NCBI RefSeq assembly: GCF_004361695.1
Contig: NZ_SNVW01000003.1
Coordinates: 62,001 to 126,000, forward strand
DNA: 64,000 nt
Reading direction: 5' to 3'
DNA from: Curtobacterium flaccumfaciens
GTDB lineage: Bacteria > Actinomycetota > Actinomycetes > Actinomycetales > Microbacteriaceae
The first letter of the stretch is position 1. Every line of letters begins with the position of its first letter. The notes below the pieces were generated by a model that was given only the letters and a program-made list of their open reading frames with translations, was not told the origin of the DNA and ran no database searches. Of this stretch, positions 43,479-53,027 are shown one piece after another. Made by a program: the position numbers and the translations under genes.

Positions 43479-44342
43479 TCAGGCCCCGAGTTCGACGAGC
43501 ACCCTCGGGATCTCGGTCACGAGCTCGCTCGCCAGGTAGCCGAGCGACCCGACCTGGACCGCGAGGCGATCCCCCGCCGCCGCGTGGACGTACGACGCCC
43601 AGGCCACGGACTGCGCCGGCTCTGCACCGCGGGCCAGCAAGCCGGTGACCGCACCCGAGAGGACGTCTCCGCTGCCGCTCGTGCCGAGTCCACCGGAGCC
43701 GGTGCCCTTCAGCCAGGTCCGCCCGCGGGGCGTCGCGATGGCGTCACCGAGCGCCACGACCGCGCCGAATCGCTGGGCGATCGCCATCGCGTCGGCCACG
43801 GTGTCGTCGCTGGGCTCTCGGCCGAGCAACCGCTCGGCTTCGCCGCTGTTCGGGGTCATCACCAGACGGTCCCGGAGCGGCGCCAACCGGTCCCGCACGT
43901 CGGCGGCCACGCCGAGCGCGAAGGCGTCGAGCACCACTGTCGTCTGCGGGCCCACCACGTCAGCGAGACCGGCCACCAGGTCGCGTGTGCCGTCCGGTTC
44001 GTCCAGCCCCGGCCCGACGAGCACGGCGTCGGCGCTCGACGCCGAGGCGGCGATCCCCTCGAGCGCGCCCACGGCGACGTGTCCGTCCTGGTCCTCGTCG
44101 AGGGGTTCGACCCCGGACTCCGGCAGGGCCACCGCGACCTCCTTCGCCACGCTCCGCCCGACGGCCAGGGTGAGACGGCCCGCGCCGACCCGGAGCGCGG
44201 CGGACGCCGAGAGCATCGCGGCACCGGGCGTCCGCGCCGCGCCACCGACGACGAGCACCTGCCCGCGGCCGTACTTGCCGGCGCCGACCTCGGGGAGCGG
44301 CCAGCCGCGGAGGAAGTTCGGGGTGATCGCGTCAGCGGACAT
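43479..44342 (-). CDS. nnrD: ADP-dependent (S)-NAD(P)H-hydrate dehydratase
   Basis: 287 residues. Ribokinase-like fold: GKYGRGQVLVVGGAARTPGA, VLVGPGLDEPDGT, VMTPNSGEAERLLG and GTSGSGDVLSGAVTGLLARG. Repairs hydrated NAD(P)H. It stands alone, without the epimerase domain NnrE. Its start overlaps the phosphatase gene by 11 bases. Confidence 0.92.
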   Translation of the reverse strand: MSADAITPNFLRGWPLPEVGAGKYGRGQVLVVGGAARTPGAAMLSASAALRVGAGRLTLAVGRSVAKEVAVALPESGVEPLDEDQDGHVAVGALEGIAASASSADAVLVGPGLDEPDGTRDLVAGLADVVGPQTTVVLDAFALGVAADVRDRLAPLRDRLVMTPNSGEAERLLGREPSDDTVADAMAIAQRFGAVVALGDAIATPRGRTWLKGTGSGGLGTSGSGDVLSGAVTGLLARGAEPAQSVAWASYVHAAAGDRLAVQVGSLGYLASELVTEIPRVLVELGA

Positions 44343-45072
44343 GTTCGTCGTCCTTCCGGCCGGTGTGCTCGGTGACCTCGTCGTCGTCCAGGTGTCCGAC
44401 TGAGGAGAACTCCTCGAGCACCCACGGCGCAGCGACGCCGTCTCGTCGAAGCCGTGTGAGCGACGCGTTCGCCACGGCGTGTGTCTGCGCGAACTCCATC
44501 AACGCCGGCTCGTCGAGGTCGAGGCACACGGCGACCGTCATCATGACGACCGCATCGTGCGCGGCGATGACCAGGCGCTCCGGACCCTCGAGACGGTCCA
44601 CGTCGACGAGCAGCGAGCGGAGCCGCAGCATCACGTCCGCCCACGACTCCCCACCCGCGGGCCGGTGGTAGTACTTGCCGAGCCACTGCCGGCGGCGTTC
44701 CTCGTCCGGGTACCGGTTGCGGACGCCCTGCAGGGTGAGCAGGTCGAGGACCCCGAGCTCGCGGTCGCGGAGGCGCTCGTCGACCCTGCCGTCCGGTTCG
44801 TCGAGGCCGCCGGCTTCGAGTGCGATCTCGATCGTCTGCTGCGCGCGGAGGTACGGCGAGACCCACAGCGTGACCGGGACGTCGTCGATCCCGCGGTCGG
44901 CGAGTTCCTGCCCGAGGGAACGTGACTGCTCCGTCCCCAGCGGACTGAGCGGGACGTCGGCGTCCCGGTACCCCACGTCGATGAGGTCCTCGCCCGCCGC
45001 TTCGGCCCGGGCCGCCGCGACGTTCGCGACCGATTCACCGTGACGGACGAGCCAGATCTCCTGCACTGCCAT
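44332..45072 (-). CDS. Histidine phosphatase family protein
   Basis: 246 residues. RHG motif LVRHGESVANVAAAR near the N-terminus, second His in VIAAHDAVVMMTV, plus SPYLRAQQTIEIALEAGG. Phosphoglycerate-mutase-like fold; substrate unknown. TAGCGT (45079-45084) lies six bases before the ATG. Overlaps nnrD, so they form one transcript. Confidence 0.9.
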   Translation of the reverse strand: MAVQEIWLVRHGESVANVAAARAEAAGEDLIDVGYRDADVPLSPLGTEQSRSLGQELADRGIDDVPVTLWVSPYLRAQQTIEIALEAGGLDEPDGRVDERLRDRELGVLDLLTLQGVRNRYPDEERRRQWLGKYYHRPAGGESWADVMLRLRSLLVDVDRLEGPERLVIAAHDAVVMMTVAVCLDLDEPALMEFAQTHAVANASLTRLRRDGVAAPWVLEEFSSVGHLDDDEVTEHTGRKDDEHVR

Positions 45073-45117
45073 GCCGCCACGCTAGCCACGCCGCGCTGTA
45101 CCGGCTCACCGACGTGG

Positions 45118-46077
45118 TCAGGACGCCGCGGGATGGGCGCTCCGCAGTGGTCGGACAGCGCAGGGCAGCCCAGCGGCGCGGAGCCGGAACGCCAGGGCCT
45201 CGAGGTCCCACAGGTCGCGCCACTCGAGCCGGACGACCACCCGCACGCCGGGCACCATCAGCAGGTCGGCGTGCCGTCGTTTCTCCTCGAGGAAGACCTC
45301 GGTGGGGCTCCGGCCCCGCAAGTACCGCTCCTGCGTGTACTTCGCGCGGCCGTCGATCTCGACGACGACCCCCTCGCCCGGGAACCAGAAGTCGACGAGT
45401 GCGCGACGACCCCCGACGACGAACTCCTGCTGCAGCACCGGCGCGGGCAGCCCGAGCTCACGGAACACCACCCGGGCCAGGGACTCCGCCGGCGACCCCG
45501 ACCGGCCGTCCGCCAACTCGAGGACCTGGGCGGCCAGGGCACGCCCGCGAGCAGAGGCCTGCACTGCGGCGCGGAGGTCACGAGGGCTGATGCCCCGACT
45601 GAGCGCGGCGTCGGCGACGACCACCGCGGCGCGCAGGTCACCGTTCATCGCGATGTCGATCACCGTCCGGGGAACGGCGGTCACCGCGATGCCGCCGACC
45701 CGGACACGTTCCGCTGATGACACCGGTCTGGTGTGCAGGACCAGTTCCGCGCTCTTGGCGCGGTACATCGACTCGGGCACGGTCGCGTGCACCGGGACGT
45801 CCCAGCCGCCGAGCGAGGGGAGTCCGTGGACCGCTGCGGCGGACAGGTGCGACGCGGTGGCCCGGGTGCCGATCCGCCCGAGCCGCGCGTACACGCGGGT
45901 CACGTAGCGCTGCCGTGGCCCGGCTGCGTCCCACGCTGCGCCCTCGACGAAGGCGTTCGGTCCAGCCCGGACGAGGCGACCCGGTCCGTGGAGTCGGGTC
46001 CGTCGACGAAGGGTGGTGGCGTCGAGTCCGGCCTCGCGCGTTGCCGATGCACGCAGGATGGGAAGCGGTTCGTTCAT
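45118..46077 (-). CDS. DUF559/AbiEi-type domain protein
   Basis: 319 residues. N-terminal half resembles AbiEi-like winged-helix regions (RTRLHGPGRLVRAGPNAFVE, RATASHLSAAAVHGLPSL). The C-terminal half has a nuclease-fold DUF559-like core (ALVDFWFPGEGVVVEIDGRAKY, VFLEEKRRHADLLMVPGVRV). Such proteins are very common in Microbacteriaceae; no toxin partner lies next to it. Function unknown. Confidence 0.75.
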   Translation of the reverse strand: MNEPLPILRASATREAGLDATTLRRRTRLHGPGRLVRAGPNAFVEGAAWDAAGPRQRYVTRVYARLGRIGTRATASHLSAAAVHGLPSLGGWDVPVHATVPESMYRAKSAELVLHTRPVSSAERVRVGGIAVTAVPRTVIDIAMNGDLRAAVVVADAALSRGISPRDLRAAVQASARGRALAAQVLELADGRSGSPAESLARVVFRELGLPAPVLQQEFVVGGRRALVDFWFPGEGVVVEIDGRAKYTQERYLRGRSPTEVFLEEKRRHADLLMVPGVRVVVRLEWRDLWDLEALAFRLRAAGLPCAVRPLRSAHPAAS

Positions 46078-46135
46078 GCACGCGACGATGCCCGCTCAGC
46101 CACGCGCGAACCGGGCCGGCGACCGAAACTGTGGA

Positions 46136-46270
46136 CGCGCCTCCAGGCCCGCCCGCATGTGGAGGACGGACGTTCCTTCCCATGACGGACGCGATGGAAA
46201 GCGGAATCGGGCGTACCTGGTCAGAACTTTCGACCAGGCACGCCCGATTCCACTCGGTACGCCCGAATCC
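46136..46270. repeat. Composite intergenic repeat, copy 1
   Basis: In order: box CGCGCCTCCAG (46136-46146), a CCCAT/ATGG hairpin around 46179-46197 preceded by GACGTTCCTT-like sequence, then a 20-base inverted repeat (46203-46222 with 46232-46251, one G-T pair) with loop AGAACTTTC, and a further partial copy of TACGCCCGAATCC (46259-46270). Lies between the GH38 stop and the DUF559-type gene. Copies 2 and 3 are near 53.1 and 54.2 kb. Confidence 0.8.
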
Positions 46271-46377
46271 GCCAGGCCAGCACCCGCCCCCCACCCCGCC
46301 CCGCGCGCAACACGGCGCCGGACGGAACGCACCCGTGTCCCGTCCGGCGCCGCGGTCTCTCCGGCGGGCCCGCTGCC

Positions 46378-49300
46378 TCAGGCCCGACGTACCCGCAGTG
46401 TCACGATCTCGAAGGGCCGGAGCGTGAGCACGACCGGCTCCCCCGACTCCCACTGATCGCCGAGCGGGCGTTCCAGCAGGTCGACCGCCGCGACTGAGGC
46501 GACGTCGAACCCGAAGTCGACGCCAACGTCGGACGCCCGGCCTCCCGACCCCTCGTAGAGCCGCACGACGACGTCGCCGGAGCGGTCCTCGGCGAGCTTC
46601 ACGGCCTCGACGAACACCTGCGGCGACGACACCACGACGAGCGGCTCCACCGGCGAGGACCCCTGCACCGCACGCACCGGCAGGTTGAGCCGGTAGCCGG
46701 AGTCGGCGGCGTCGAGCACGGACGGTCCGACGCGCAGCACGGTCTGGAACACGTGGTGCCCCTGGTCGGCGGACGGGTCGGGGAACGTCGGTGCGCGCAG
46801 CAGCGACTCACGGACGAGCGTGGTGGTCCCGCCGTCCGGACGGGTCGAGCGGGTGATGTCGTGTCCGTACGTCGAGTCGTTGGCGACGGCGACCCCGAAC
46901 CCGGGCTCGGCGACGTGCACCCAGCGGTGCGCGGACGTCTCGAAGCGCGCCATGTCCCACGAGGTGTTCTGGTGCGTCGGCCGGTCGATGTGCCCGAACT
47001 GGATCTCGCTCGAGGCCGAGGCCGCACGCACGTCGAGCGGGAACGCCAGCTTGAGGAGCTTCTGCTTCTCGTGCCACTCGACCTCGGTCTCGATGGTGAG
47101 CTCCGGCTGCCCGGCGACGGCCGAGTACCGCGTGGTGATCGACGACGACCCGAAGGGCCGGGTGACGACGAGCTGGTCGCTGGACACCTCGACCGACGAC
47201 GCGTCGAGCACGGTCCCGCTGCGCTGGTACGCGCGGTCGATGTCCCACGCCTCCCACTGGTTCGGGGTGTCCCGGAACACGGTGTACTGCGCGGCGACGG
47301 CGCCGGGCGCGACGGCGTCACGGCCGGTCGCGTGGTCGACGAGGGACACGACGTGCCCACCCGCGTCGATGGTCGCGGTGACGACGCCGGTGTCGAAGAC
47401 GAAGCGGTCGCCGTTCCGGACGGGAGGCACGGGTCGCGCCGCGTCGACCGGCGCACCACCCAGCCCGGTCACGCCGTCCGCCGAGACCGGGGACGCGTTG
47501 AACCGCACGACCGTGCCGACCGTGGCGCTGCCACCGACGGCGCTGCCGGTGCCGGACGCGTCGGACGGCGCGTCGAGCAGCGCGCTCCCACCACCGGCGA
47601 GGGACGTGGACGACGCCCCGACCCCGGCGAGCGCCGCGGCCCCACCGTTCGCGAGCGCGCTGGTCGCGTTGCCGATCAGGCCCTCGAGCACGGTGGCGAC
47701 GCGGGCGTAGTTCTCCTCGGCGTTCTCGTAGACCCAGGCGATCGAGGAGCCTGGCAGGATGTCGTGGAACTGCTGCAGGAGGACGGTGTGCCAGACCTCC
47801 TCGAGCTCCTCGTACGGGTAGTCGAGTCCGAGCCGCACGGCGGCCGTGGCCGCCCACAGTTCGGCCTCGCGCAGCAGGTGCTCGGAGCGCCGGTTGCCCT
47901 GCTTCGTGCGGATCTGCGACGTGTAGGTGCCGCGGTGGAACTCGAGGTACATCTCCCCCGACCACACGGCGGGTGTCGGGAGCGCTGCCTCGAGCTCCTC
48001 GAACACCTCGGCCGGGGTGCCGAGGTCGACCCGCGGCGAGCCGTCGAGGTCGTGCTGGCGTCGGGCCGCAGCGACCATCTCGCGGGTGGGTCCACCGCCG
48101 CCGTCGCCGAAGCCGTACAGGAGCATCGACGTGTTCGCGACGCCGCGCTCCTTGTTGCCCCGTTCGCCGCGGTGCAGGTCGGCGGGCGAGACGTCGGAGT
48201 TGTAGGTGTCCGCCGGGGGCAGGTGGGTGAGCACCCGTGAGCCGTCGATGCCCTCCCAGTGGAAGGAGGTGTGCGGGATGACGTTCGTCTCGTTCCACGA
48301 CGGCTTCTGCGTGACGAACCACTTCGAGCCGGCGGCGCGGACGATCTGCGGCAGGGCGCCGGTGTAGCCGAACGAGTCGGGCAGCCACGCCTCGGGGGTG
48401 TCGATGCCGAACTCCTCGAGGAACAGGCGCTTGCCGGCGACGAACTGCCGGGCGAGCGCTTCGCCACCGGGCAGGTTCGTGTCGGACTCGACCCACATGC
48501 CGCCCACCGGGATCCACCGGCCCTCGGCGACGCGCTCCTTGATCCGTGCCCAGATGGACGGGTAGCCGTCACGGATCCAGGCGTACTGCTGCGCGGACGA
48601 GCAGGCGAACGTGAAGTCGGGGTCGCGGTCCATCAGGTCGAGCACGTTCGAGAAGGTGCGGGCGCACTTGCGGATCGTCTCGCGGACGGGCCAGAGCCAG
48701 GCGGAGTCGATGTGCGCGTGGCCGACGGCGACCGCTCGGTGCGCTGCGGCACTGGCGGGGACGGCGAGCACCGGCGCGAGGACCGCGCGGGCGTCGGCAG
48801 CGGTGCCGGCGACGTCGTCGGGGTCCACGGCGTCGGCGGCCCGCTCCAGCGCGCGGAGGATGTCCGCGCCCCGGGTGCCGTCGGTGGGCAGTTCGGCCAT
48901 CAGGCCGCGCAGGACCCAGAAGTCCTGCTGGAGTTCCCACACGGTGTCGTCGCGCTCGACGAGTTCGAGCCGGTGCACCTTGTAGATCGGCTTCGTCCCG
49001 GCGGTCGAGCGCGAGCCGAGCGGTGTCGCGCCCTGGAAGCTGTCGCCGCCGATGTCCGGGTTGGCCGCGGCCTCGACGTAGAGCTCGAACGACTCCCCCG
49101 GACCGACCTCGAGCGGCACGGTGTCGTTCTTCGGCTCGATGCCCTTGATGGTCGAGCCGTCCGGACGCCAGGCGAGACCCTCCGCCTGGAACCCGGGGTG
49201 CCGCTTGGTGAACCCGAGGTCCACCAGGAGCTCGGCGGTCGTGCCGGGAGCGGTCCCGAAGTCCGACGGCACGGTGCCGCGGATCCGGAACCACGTGGTG

Positions 49301-49503
49301 CCCCACGGGCGGCCGCCCCAGGACCCGCCGACCGTGAACGGCTCGTACGCGGCGTCCACCGCGACCGAGAACGGTACCGGCTCGTCCGGCACGGTCCAGG
49401 CCGCGATCTCGACGGGTGCGGACCTGCGGTGGACCGCGGGGTCGATGCGGTCCCGGACGAGGCGGGCGATCCGGGCTTCGACGAGTGGTTCGTCGTGGTG
49501 CAT
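46378..49503 (-). CDS. GH38 alpha-mannosidase
   Basis: 1041 residues. Zn-site GHAHID (residues 261-266), nucleophile Asp376 in WLPDSFGYTGALPQI, QKPSWNETNVIPHTSFHWEG and a C-terminal beta-rich half. No signal peptide, so cytoplasmic. GH38 enzymes remove alpha-mannose from imported or internal mannosides. It is the last gene of a transporter operon on the same strand, which suggests it acts on what the transporter brings in. A low-complexity Ala/Gly/Ser insert occurs near residues 620-665. Confidence 0.92.
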   Translation of the reverse strand: MHHDEPLVEARIARLVRDRIDPAVHRRSAPVEIAAWTVPDEPVPFSVAVDAAYEPFTVGGSWGGRPWGTTWFRIRGTVPSDFGTAPGTTAELLVDLGFTKRHPGFQAEGLAWRPDGSTIKGIEPKNDTVPLEVGPGESFELYVEAAANPDIGGDSFQGATPLGSRSTAGTKPIYKVHRLELVERDDTVWELQQDFWVLRGLMAELPTDGTRGADILRALERAADAVDPDDVAGTAADARAVLAPVLAVPASAAAHRAVAVGHAHIDSAWLWPVRETIRKCARTFSNVLDLMDRDPDFTFACSSAQQYAWIRDGYPSIWARIKERVAEGRWIPVGGMWVESDTNLPGGEALARQFVAGKRLFLEEFGIDTPEAWLPDSFGYTGALPQIVRAAGSKWFVTQKPSWNETNVIPHTSFHWEGIDGSRVLTHLPPADTYNSDVSPADLHRGERGNKERGVANTSMLLYGFGDGGGGPTREMVAAARRQHDLDGSPRVDLGTPAEVFEELEAALPTPAVWSGEMYLEFHRGTYTSQIRTKQGNRRSEHLLREAELWAATAAVRLGLDYPYEELEEVWHTVLLQQFHDILPGSSIAWVYENAEENYARVATVLEGLIGNATSALANGGAAALAGVGASSTSLAGGGSALLDAPSDASGTGSAVGGSATVGTVVRFNASPVSADGVTGLGGAPVDAARPVPPVRNGDRFVFDTGVVTATIDAGGHVVSLVDHATGRDAVAPGAVAAQYTVFRDTPNQWEAWDIDRAYQRSGTVLDASSVEVSSDQLVVTRPFGSSSITTRYSAVAGQPELTIETEVEWHEKQKLLKLAFPLDVRAASASSEIQFGHIDRPTHQNTSWDMARFETSAHRWVHVAEPGFGVAVANDSTYGHDITRSTRPDGGTTTLVRESLLRAPTFPDPSADQGHHVFQTVLRVGPSVLDAADSGYRLNLPVRAVQGSSPVEPLVVVSSPQVFVEAVKLAEDRSGDVVVRLYEGSGGRASDVGVDFGFDVASVAAVDLLERPLGDQWESGEPVVLTLRPFEIVTLRVRRA

Positions 49504-49521
49504 GGAGGTGGTTCCTTTCCA

Positions 49522-49586
49522 GCGGGGACGGTCAGCGAGGACGTTCAGCGGCGACGATCAGCGGGGACGATCAGCGGCGACGGTCA
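49522..49586 (+). repeat. 13-bp tandem repeat x5 between operon genes
   Basis: Five contiguous 13-base units of the form GCGGNGACGNTCA fill the gap between the GH38 start and the permease stop (49600). 13 is not a multiple of three and the stretch is not translated. Confidence 0.92.
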
Positions 49587-49599
49587 GCCGTGTCGGGCG

Positions 49600-50499
49600 T
49601 CAGCCCTTGATGCCACCGGCGAGGGCGTTGCCGCCGCCGAGGCCTCGGGACACGAGGACGTAGAGGGCGATGACCGGCACGGAGTACACGATCGAGAACG
49701 CGGCGAGCTGCCCGTAGGCCACCGCCCCGTTCTGCCCGAAGAAGTTGAAGATGCTCACCGCGGCGGGCACCTTGTCGGGCGAGAGCAGCAGGACGAAGGG
49801 GACGAAGAAGTTCCCCCACGCCTGGATGAACACGAAGATGAAGACCACGGCGATGCCCGGGCGCATGAGCGGGATGACGATGCGCCACAGCGTGGTGAAC
49901 ATCGACGCCCCGTCGGTCCAGGCCGCTTCCTCGAGCGAGATCGGCACCGAGTCCATGAAGTTCTTCGCCATCCAGATCGCCATCGGCAGGCTCGTCGCGG
50001 CGAGGAAGAACACGCACCCCCACACGTTGTCGATGAGGTTGAGCGACACGAACAGCGCGTAGACCGGCACCATCATCGCGGTGATGGGCAGGCCGGTGCC
50101 GAACAGGATGCTGTACAGGAACGGCTTGTTCACGCGCATCTTGTAGCGGGACAGCGGGTACGCCGCCAGGATCGCGACGACGACCGTCACGATCGCGGTG
50201 CCGCCGGACAGCAGCAGGCTGTTGCCGAGCGGGATGAACGACAGCTCGGGTGTGAGCACCTTCGCGAAGTTGTCGAGCGTGAACTGCGACGGCAGCTTCA
50301 CGGACAGCGAGGCCTGCGCATCGAGCGAGGCGAACACCAGCCAGAGGAGCGGCACCGCGAAGCAGACCGCGATGACGAGCAGCACGACGTTCGACACCCA
50401 CCGCATGGTCCGGCCGCGCGGCGAGGTCATGTGCAGCGACCCGGGAGCGGTGACCGATCGGGTCGTGGTCGGGTCGAGGGACGGGGCAGTGATGGCCAT
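49600..50499 (-). CDS. Carbohydrate ABC permease, MalG type
   Basis: 299 residues, six hydrophobic segments, permease loop LEEAAWTDGASMFTTLWRIVIPLMRPGI (EAA motif) around 205-232. Belongs to the CUT1 sugar importer family. ATG shares a base with the upstream permease stop (TGATG). Part of the mannoside operon. Confidence 0.93.
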   Translation of the reverse strand: MAITAPSLDPTTTRSVTAPGSLHMTSPRGRTMRWVSNVVLLVIAVCFAVPLLWLVFASLDAQASLSVKLPSQFTLDNFAKVLTPELSFIPLGNSLLLSGGTAIVTVVVAILAAYPLSRYKMRVNKPFLYSILFGTGLPITAMMVPVYALFVSLNLIDNVWGCVFFLAATSLPMAIWMAKNFMDSVPISLEEAAWTDGASMFTTLWRIVIPLMRPGIAVVFIFVFIQAWGNFFVPFVLLLSPDKVPAAVSIFNFFGQNGAVAYGQLAAFSIVYSVPVIALYVLVSRGLGGGNALAGGIKG

Positions 50500-51449
50500 C
50501 AGTCCACCTCCGGCTTGAGCGCGCGGATGTAGATGATCGAGAAGACCGCCCCCACCACGAGCAGGATGGTCGCGATCGCGGTCCCGAATCCGAGCTGCGA
50601 GAACTTGAACGCTTCTTGGTAGGCCAGGATCGGCAGGGTCGACGAGTTCGTGCCCGGCCCACCGCCGGTCATCACGAAGATGAGGGTGAACACCGACAGG
50701 GTCTGCAGCGTCGTCAGCATGAGGTTCGTCGAGATGCTCCGGCGGATGACGGGCAGCGTGATGTACACGAGCCGCTGCCAACCGGTGGCACCGTCGACCT
50801 CGGCGGACTCGGTGATCTCCTCGGGGACCTCCTGCACGGCGGCCGAGTAGACGAGCATCGAGAACGCGGTCCCGCGCCAGATGTTCGCCAGGATGATCGC
50901 GAGCATCGGGTACGTGTAGAGCCAGTTCGGCCCGCTGATCCCGATCGACTTCAGGAACTCGTTGAGCGTGCCGTCGTCGTTGAAGAAGGCGTACGCGGCG
51001 AACGAGGCGACGATCTCCGGCAGGACCCACGCCGCGACGACGAAGGTGCCGACGATCGAGCGGACGACCTTGTTCGCGGTGCGCATGAGCAGCGCGAGGC
51101 CGAGCCCGAGCACGTTCTGCCCCACCACCGCGGAGGCGAGCAGGAACACGATCGTCAGGATGACCGACTTCGGGAAGTCCGGGTCCTGGAAGAGCTCGAC
51201 GTAGTTCTTCATGCCGACGAACTGCTGGTCCGCAGCGCCGGCGCCGGTCAGGGCGGAGTTGGTGAACGACCCGTAGAACGACGAGATGACGGGGCCGAGC
51301 AGGAAGATGACGAGGAGGACGAGGGCGGGGAGGAGCGGGACCGCTCGACCCACGTTCCGCAGCGGCTTCCGCTTGCGCGGAACCGGCGGGTCGGTGCGCT
51401 TCGGCGCACCGGGCGCCGACAGCGTCGGCGCGAGGGGAGTGCTGGACAA
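50499..51449 (-). CDS. Carbohydrate ABC permease, MalF type
   Basis: 316 residues. After a 35-residue cytoplasmic N-terminus come hydrophobic segments and the EAA loop ITESAEVDGATGWQRLVYITLPVIRRSI, then TGGGPGTNSSTLPILAYQ typical of MalF-like CUT1 permeases. TTG 51449 is chosen because GGAAGG lies upstream; the longer open frame is the shadow of a non-coding stretch with a CTGGAGGCGCG box (51501-51511). Confidence 0.9.
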   Translation of the reverse strand: MSSTPLAPTLSAPGAPKRTDPPVPRKRKPLRNVGRAVPLLPALVLLVIFLLGPVISSFYGSFTNSALTGAGAADQQFVGMKNYVELFQDPDFPKSVILTIVFLLASAVVGQNVLGLGLALLMRTANKVVRSIVGTFVVAAWVLPEIVASFAAYAFFNDDGTLNEFLKSIGISGPNWLYTYPMLAIILANIWRGTAFSMLVYSAAVQEVPEEITESAEVDGATGWQRLVYITLPVIRRSISTNLMLTTLQTLSVFTLIFVMTGGGPGTNSSTLPILAYQEAFKFSQLGFGTAIATILLVVGAVFSIIYIRALKPEVD

Positions 51450-51613
51450 GGTGGTTGCCTTCCGGGTGCGGAGGGGGTTCCGAAGGTGGGGGGGACCGGA
51501 CTGGAGGCGCGTGGCGACGCCGCCACGTCCGGTCTCGCAGGCTCGACCGGCGCGGACCGCATACCGCTTCGCGGCATCTCTCAGCGGTCCGCGCCCGTCC
51601 GTCACTGGTTCCG

Positions 51614-52972
51614 TCAGTTCGCGGAGACCGTGTTCTTCTTGCCGACCGTCTGGACGACGGCGGTGTCGTAGGCCGCTGCCGCTTGCTTCGGCGTCTGCTG
51701 CCCGGTCATCACCGCCTCCATCGCGACCTGGATGGCGTTCGAGACCTGCGAGTAGTCACTCGTCGCCGGGCGGAAGTTCGTGTGCTCCACGAGCCCGGAG
51801 AAGAACTTGAACGTCGGGTTGGCGTCCGTGTAGGCGGGGTCCTCGGCGACGTCCTTCCGGACAGCGATCTGACTGTTCTCGGTGTCGTACTTCAGCGAAC
51901 CGTCCTTGTCGAGGAAGTTCGTGATGAAGTCGAACGCCGCCTGCGGGTTCTTCGAGTTCTTGCCCACCGCGAGGGTCCAGCCACCGGACATCGAGTTGTA
52001 GCCCGGGTCCTGGCCGTTCTGCGTCGGCATCGGTGCCTGACCCATCACGTCGTTCCACTCCGGCCACGGAGCGGTCCCCGACTTCAGCCAGGTGCCGGAC
52101 TGCCACGAGCCGTCGAGGTCGATCGCGAGCTTGCCCTGGGGCAGCCACGTCTGGGCGATGGTCGTGCCGACGTTCGTGTCGAGCGCCTGCTGCGGTGTCG
52201 GGCCGAGGCCGCCCTGGTAGACGTCCTTCACGAACTTGAGCGAGTCCTCGAACTGCTTCGAGCCGGTGACCCACTTCTTGTCCTTGTAGAGCGTGTTGCC
52301 GGAGCCGTCCGCGCCGTACAGGAGCATCTCGAAGCCCTGCATGGTCGAGGCTTCACCCTGCGCCTTGCCGGAGTAGATGTTGAACGGGATGACGTCCGGC
52401 TGCTTCTCCTTGATGGTCTTCGCCGCCGCGAGCACGTCGTCCCACGTCTTCGGCTGCCACGGGACCGGCAGGCCGGCCTTCTTGAAGATGTCCTTGTTGT
52501 ACCAGAGGGCACGGGTGTCGGTGCCCATCGGGACGCCGTAGGTCTTGCCGTCGACGCCCTCGCCCGCCTGCTTGGCGTTGTCGTAGAACTGGTCCCAGTC
52601 CTTCCACTTCGCCGTGTACTTGTCGAGCGGCAGCAGGTACCCGGCCTGGGCGTCGGCCTTGACGAGGAAGGTGTCCTCGTACATGACGTCCGGCGCGGTG
52701 GCGGGCGCCTTGTTCATCAGCGCGAGCTTCGTGTAGTAGTCGTTGCCCTGCGCCTGGATCGGGACGAGCGTGACCTTCTTGCCCGGGTTGTCCTTCTCGT
52801 ACTCCTTCTTGACGACCTTCATCTGGGCGTCGAGCTGCTGGAAGGCGCCGAACTTCTGGTACGCGATCTTGATGGTGTCACTCGAGGCGGACCCCGAGCT
52901 CGAGCAGCCTGCCAGACCGACCGCGGCGACGGCCACGGCTGCGAGTCCGGCGATGATGCGGGTGCGTTTCAT
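51614..52972 (-). CDS. Sugar-binding lipoprotein of the mannoside ABC importer
   Basis: 452 residues. Lipobox LAGC (Cys 23). Family 1 sugar-binding fold: IKIAYQKFGAFQQLDAQMK, APDVMYEDTFLVKADAQAGY, YGVPMGTDTRALWYNKDIFK, KLAIDLDGSWQSG, SGGWTLAVGKNSKNPQAAFDF. Strong AAGGAG before the ATG. First gene of binding protein, two permeases, GH38; no ATPase gene is present, so a shared MsiK-type ATPase elsewhere is likely. Confidence 0.93.
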   Translation of the reverse strand: MKRTRIIAGLAAVAVAAVGLAGCSSSGSASSDTIKIAYQKFGAFQQLDAQMKVVKKEYEKDNPGKKVTLVPIQAQGNDYYTKLALMNKAPATAPDVMYEDTFLVKADAQAGYLLPLDKYTAKWKDWDQFYDNAKQAGEGVDGKTYGVPMGTDTRALWYNKDIFKKAGLPVPWQPKTWDDVLAAAKTIKEKQPDVIPFNIYSGKAQGEASTMQGFEMLLYGADGSGNTLYKDKKWVTGSKQFEDSLKFVKDVYQGGLGPTPQQALDTNVGTTIAQTWLPQGKLAIDLDGSWQSGTWLKSGTAPWPEWNDVMGQAPMPTQNGQDPGYNSMSGGWTLAVGKNSKNPQAAFDFITNFLDKDGSLKYDTENSQIAVRKDVAEDPAYTDANPTFKFFSGLVEHTNFRPATSDYSQVSNAIQVAMEAVMTGQQTPKQAAAAYDTAVVQTVGKKNTVSAN

Positions 52973-53027
52973 CGGTGCTCCTTTGCACGGGTGACGACCG
53001 CGGGCTCCGTCGCCCGCGCACGCAGTT

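Noticed and set aside
45118..46077. AbiEi-type toxin-antitoxin or defence locus
   Set aside because: No AbiEii-type nucleotidyltransferase or other partner lies next to it; single DUF559-like genes of this kind are common in the family.
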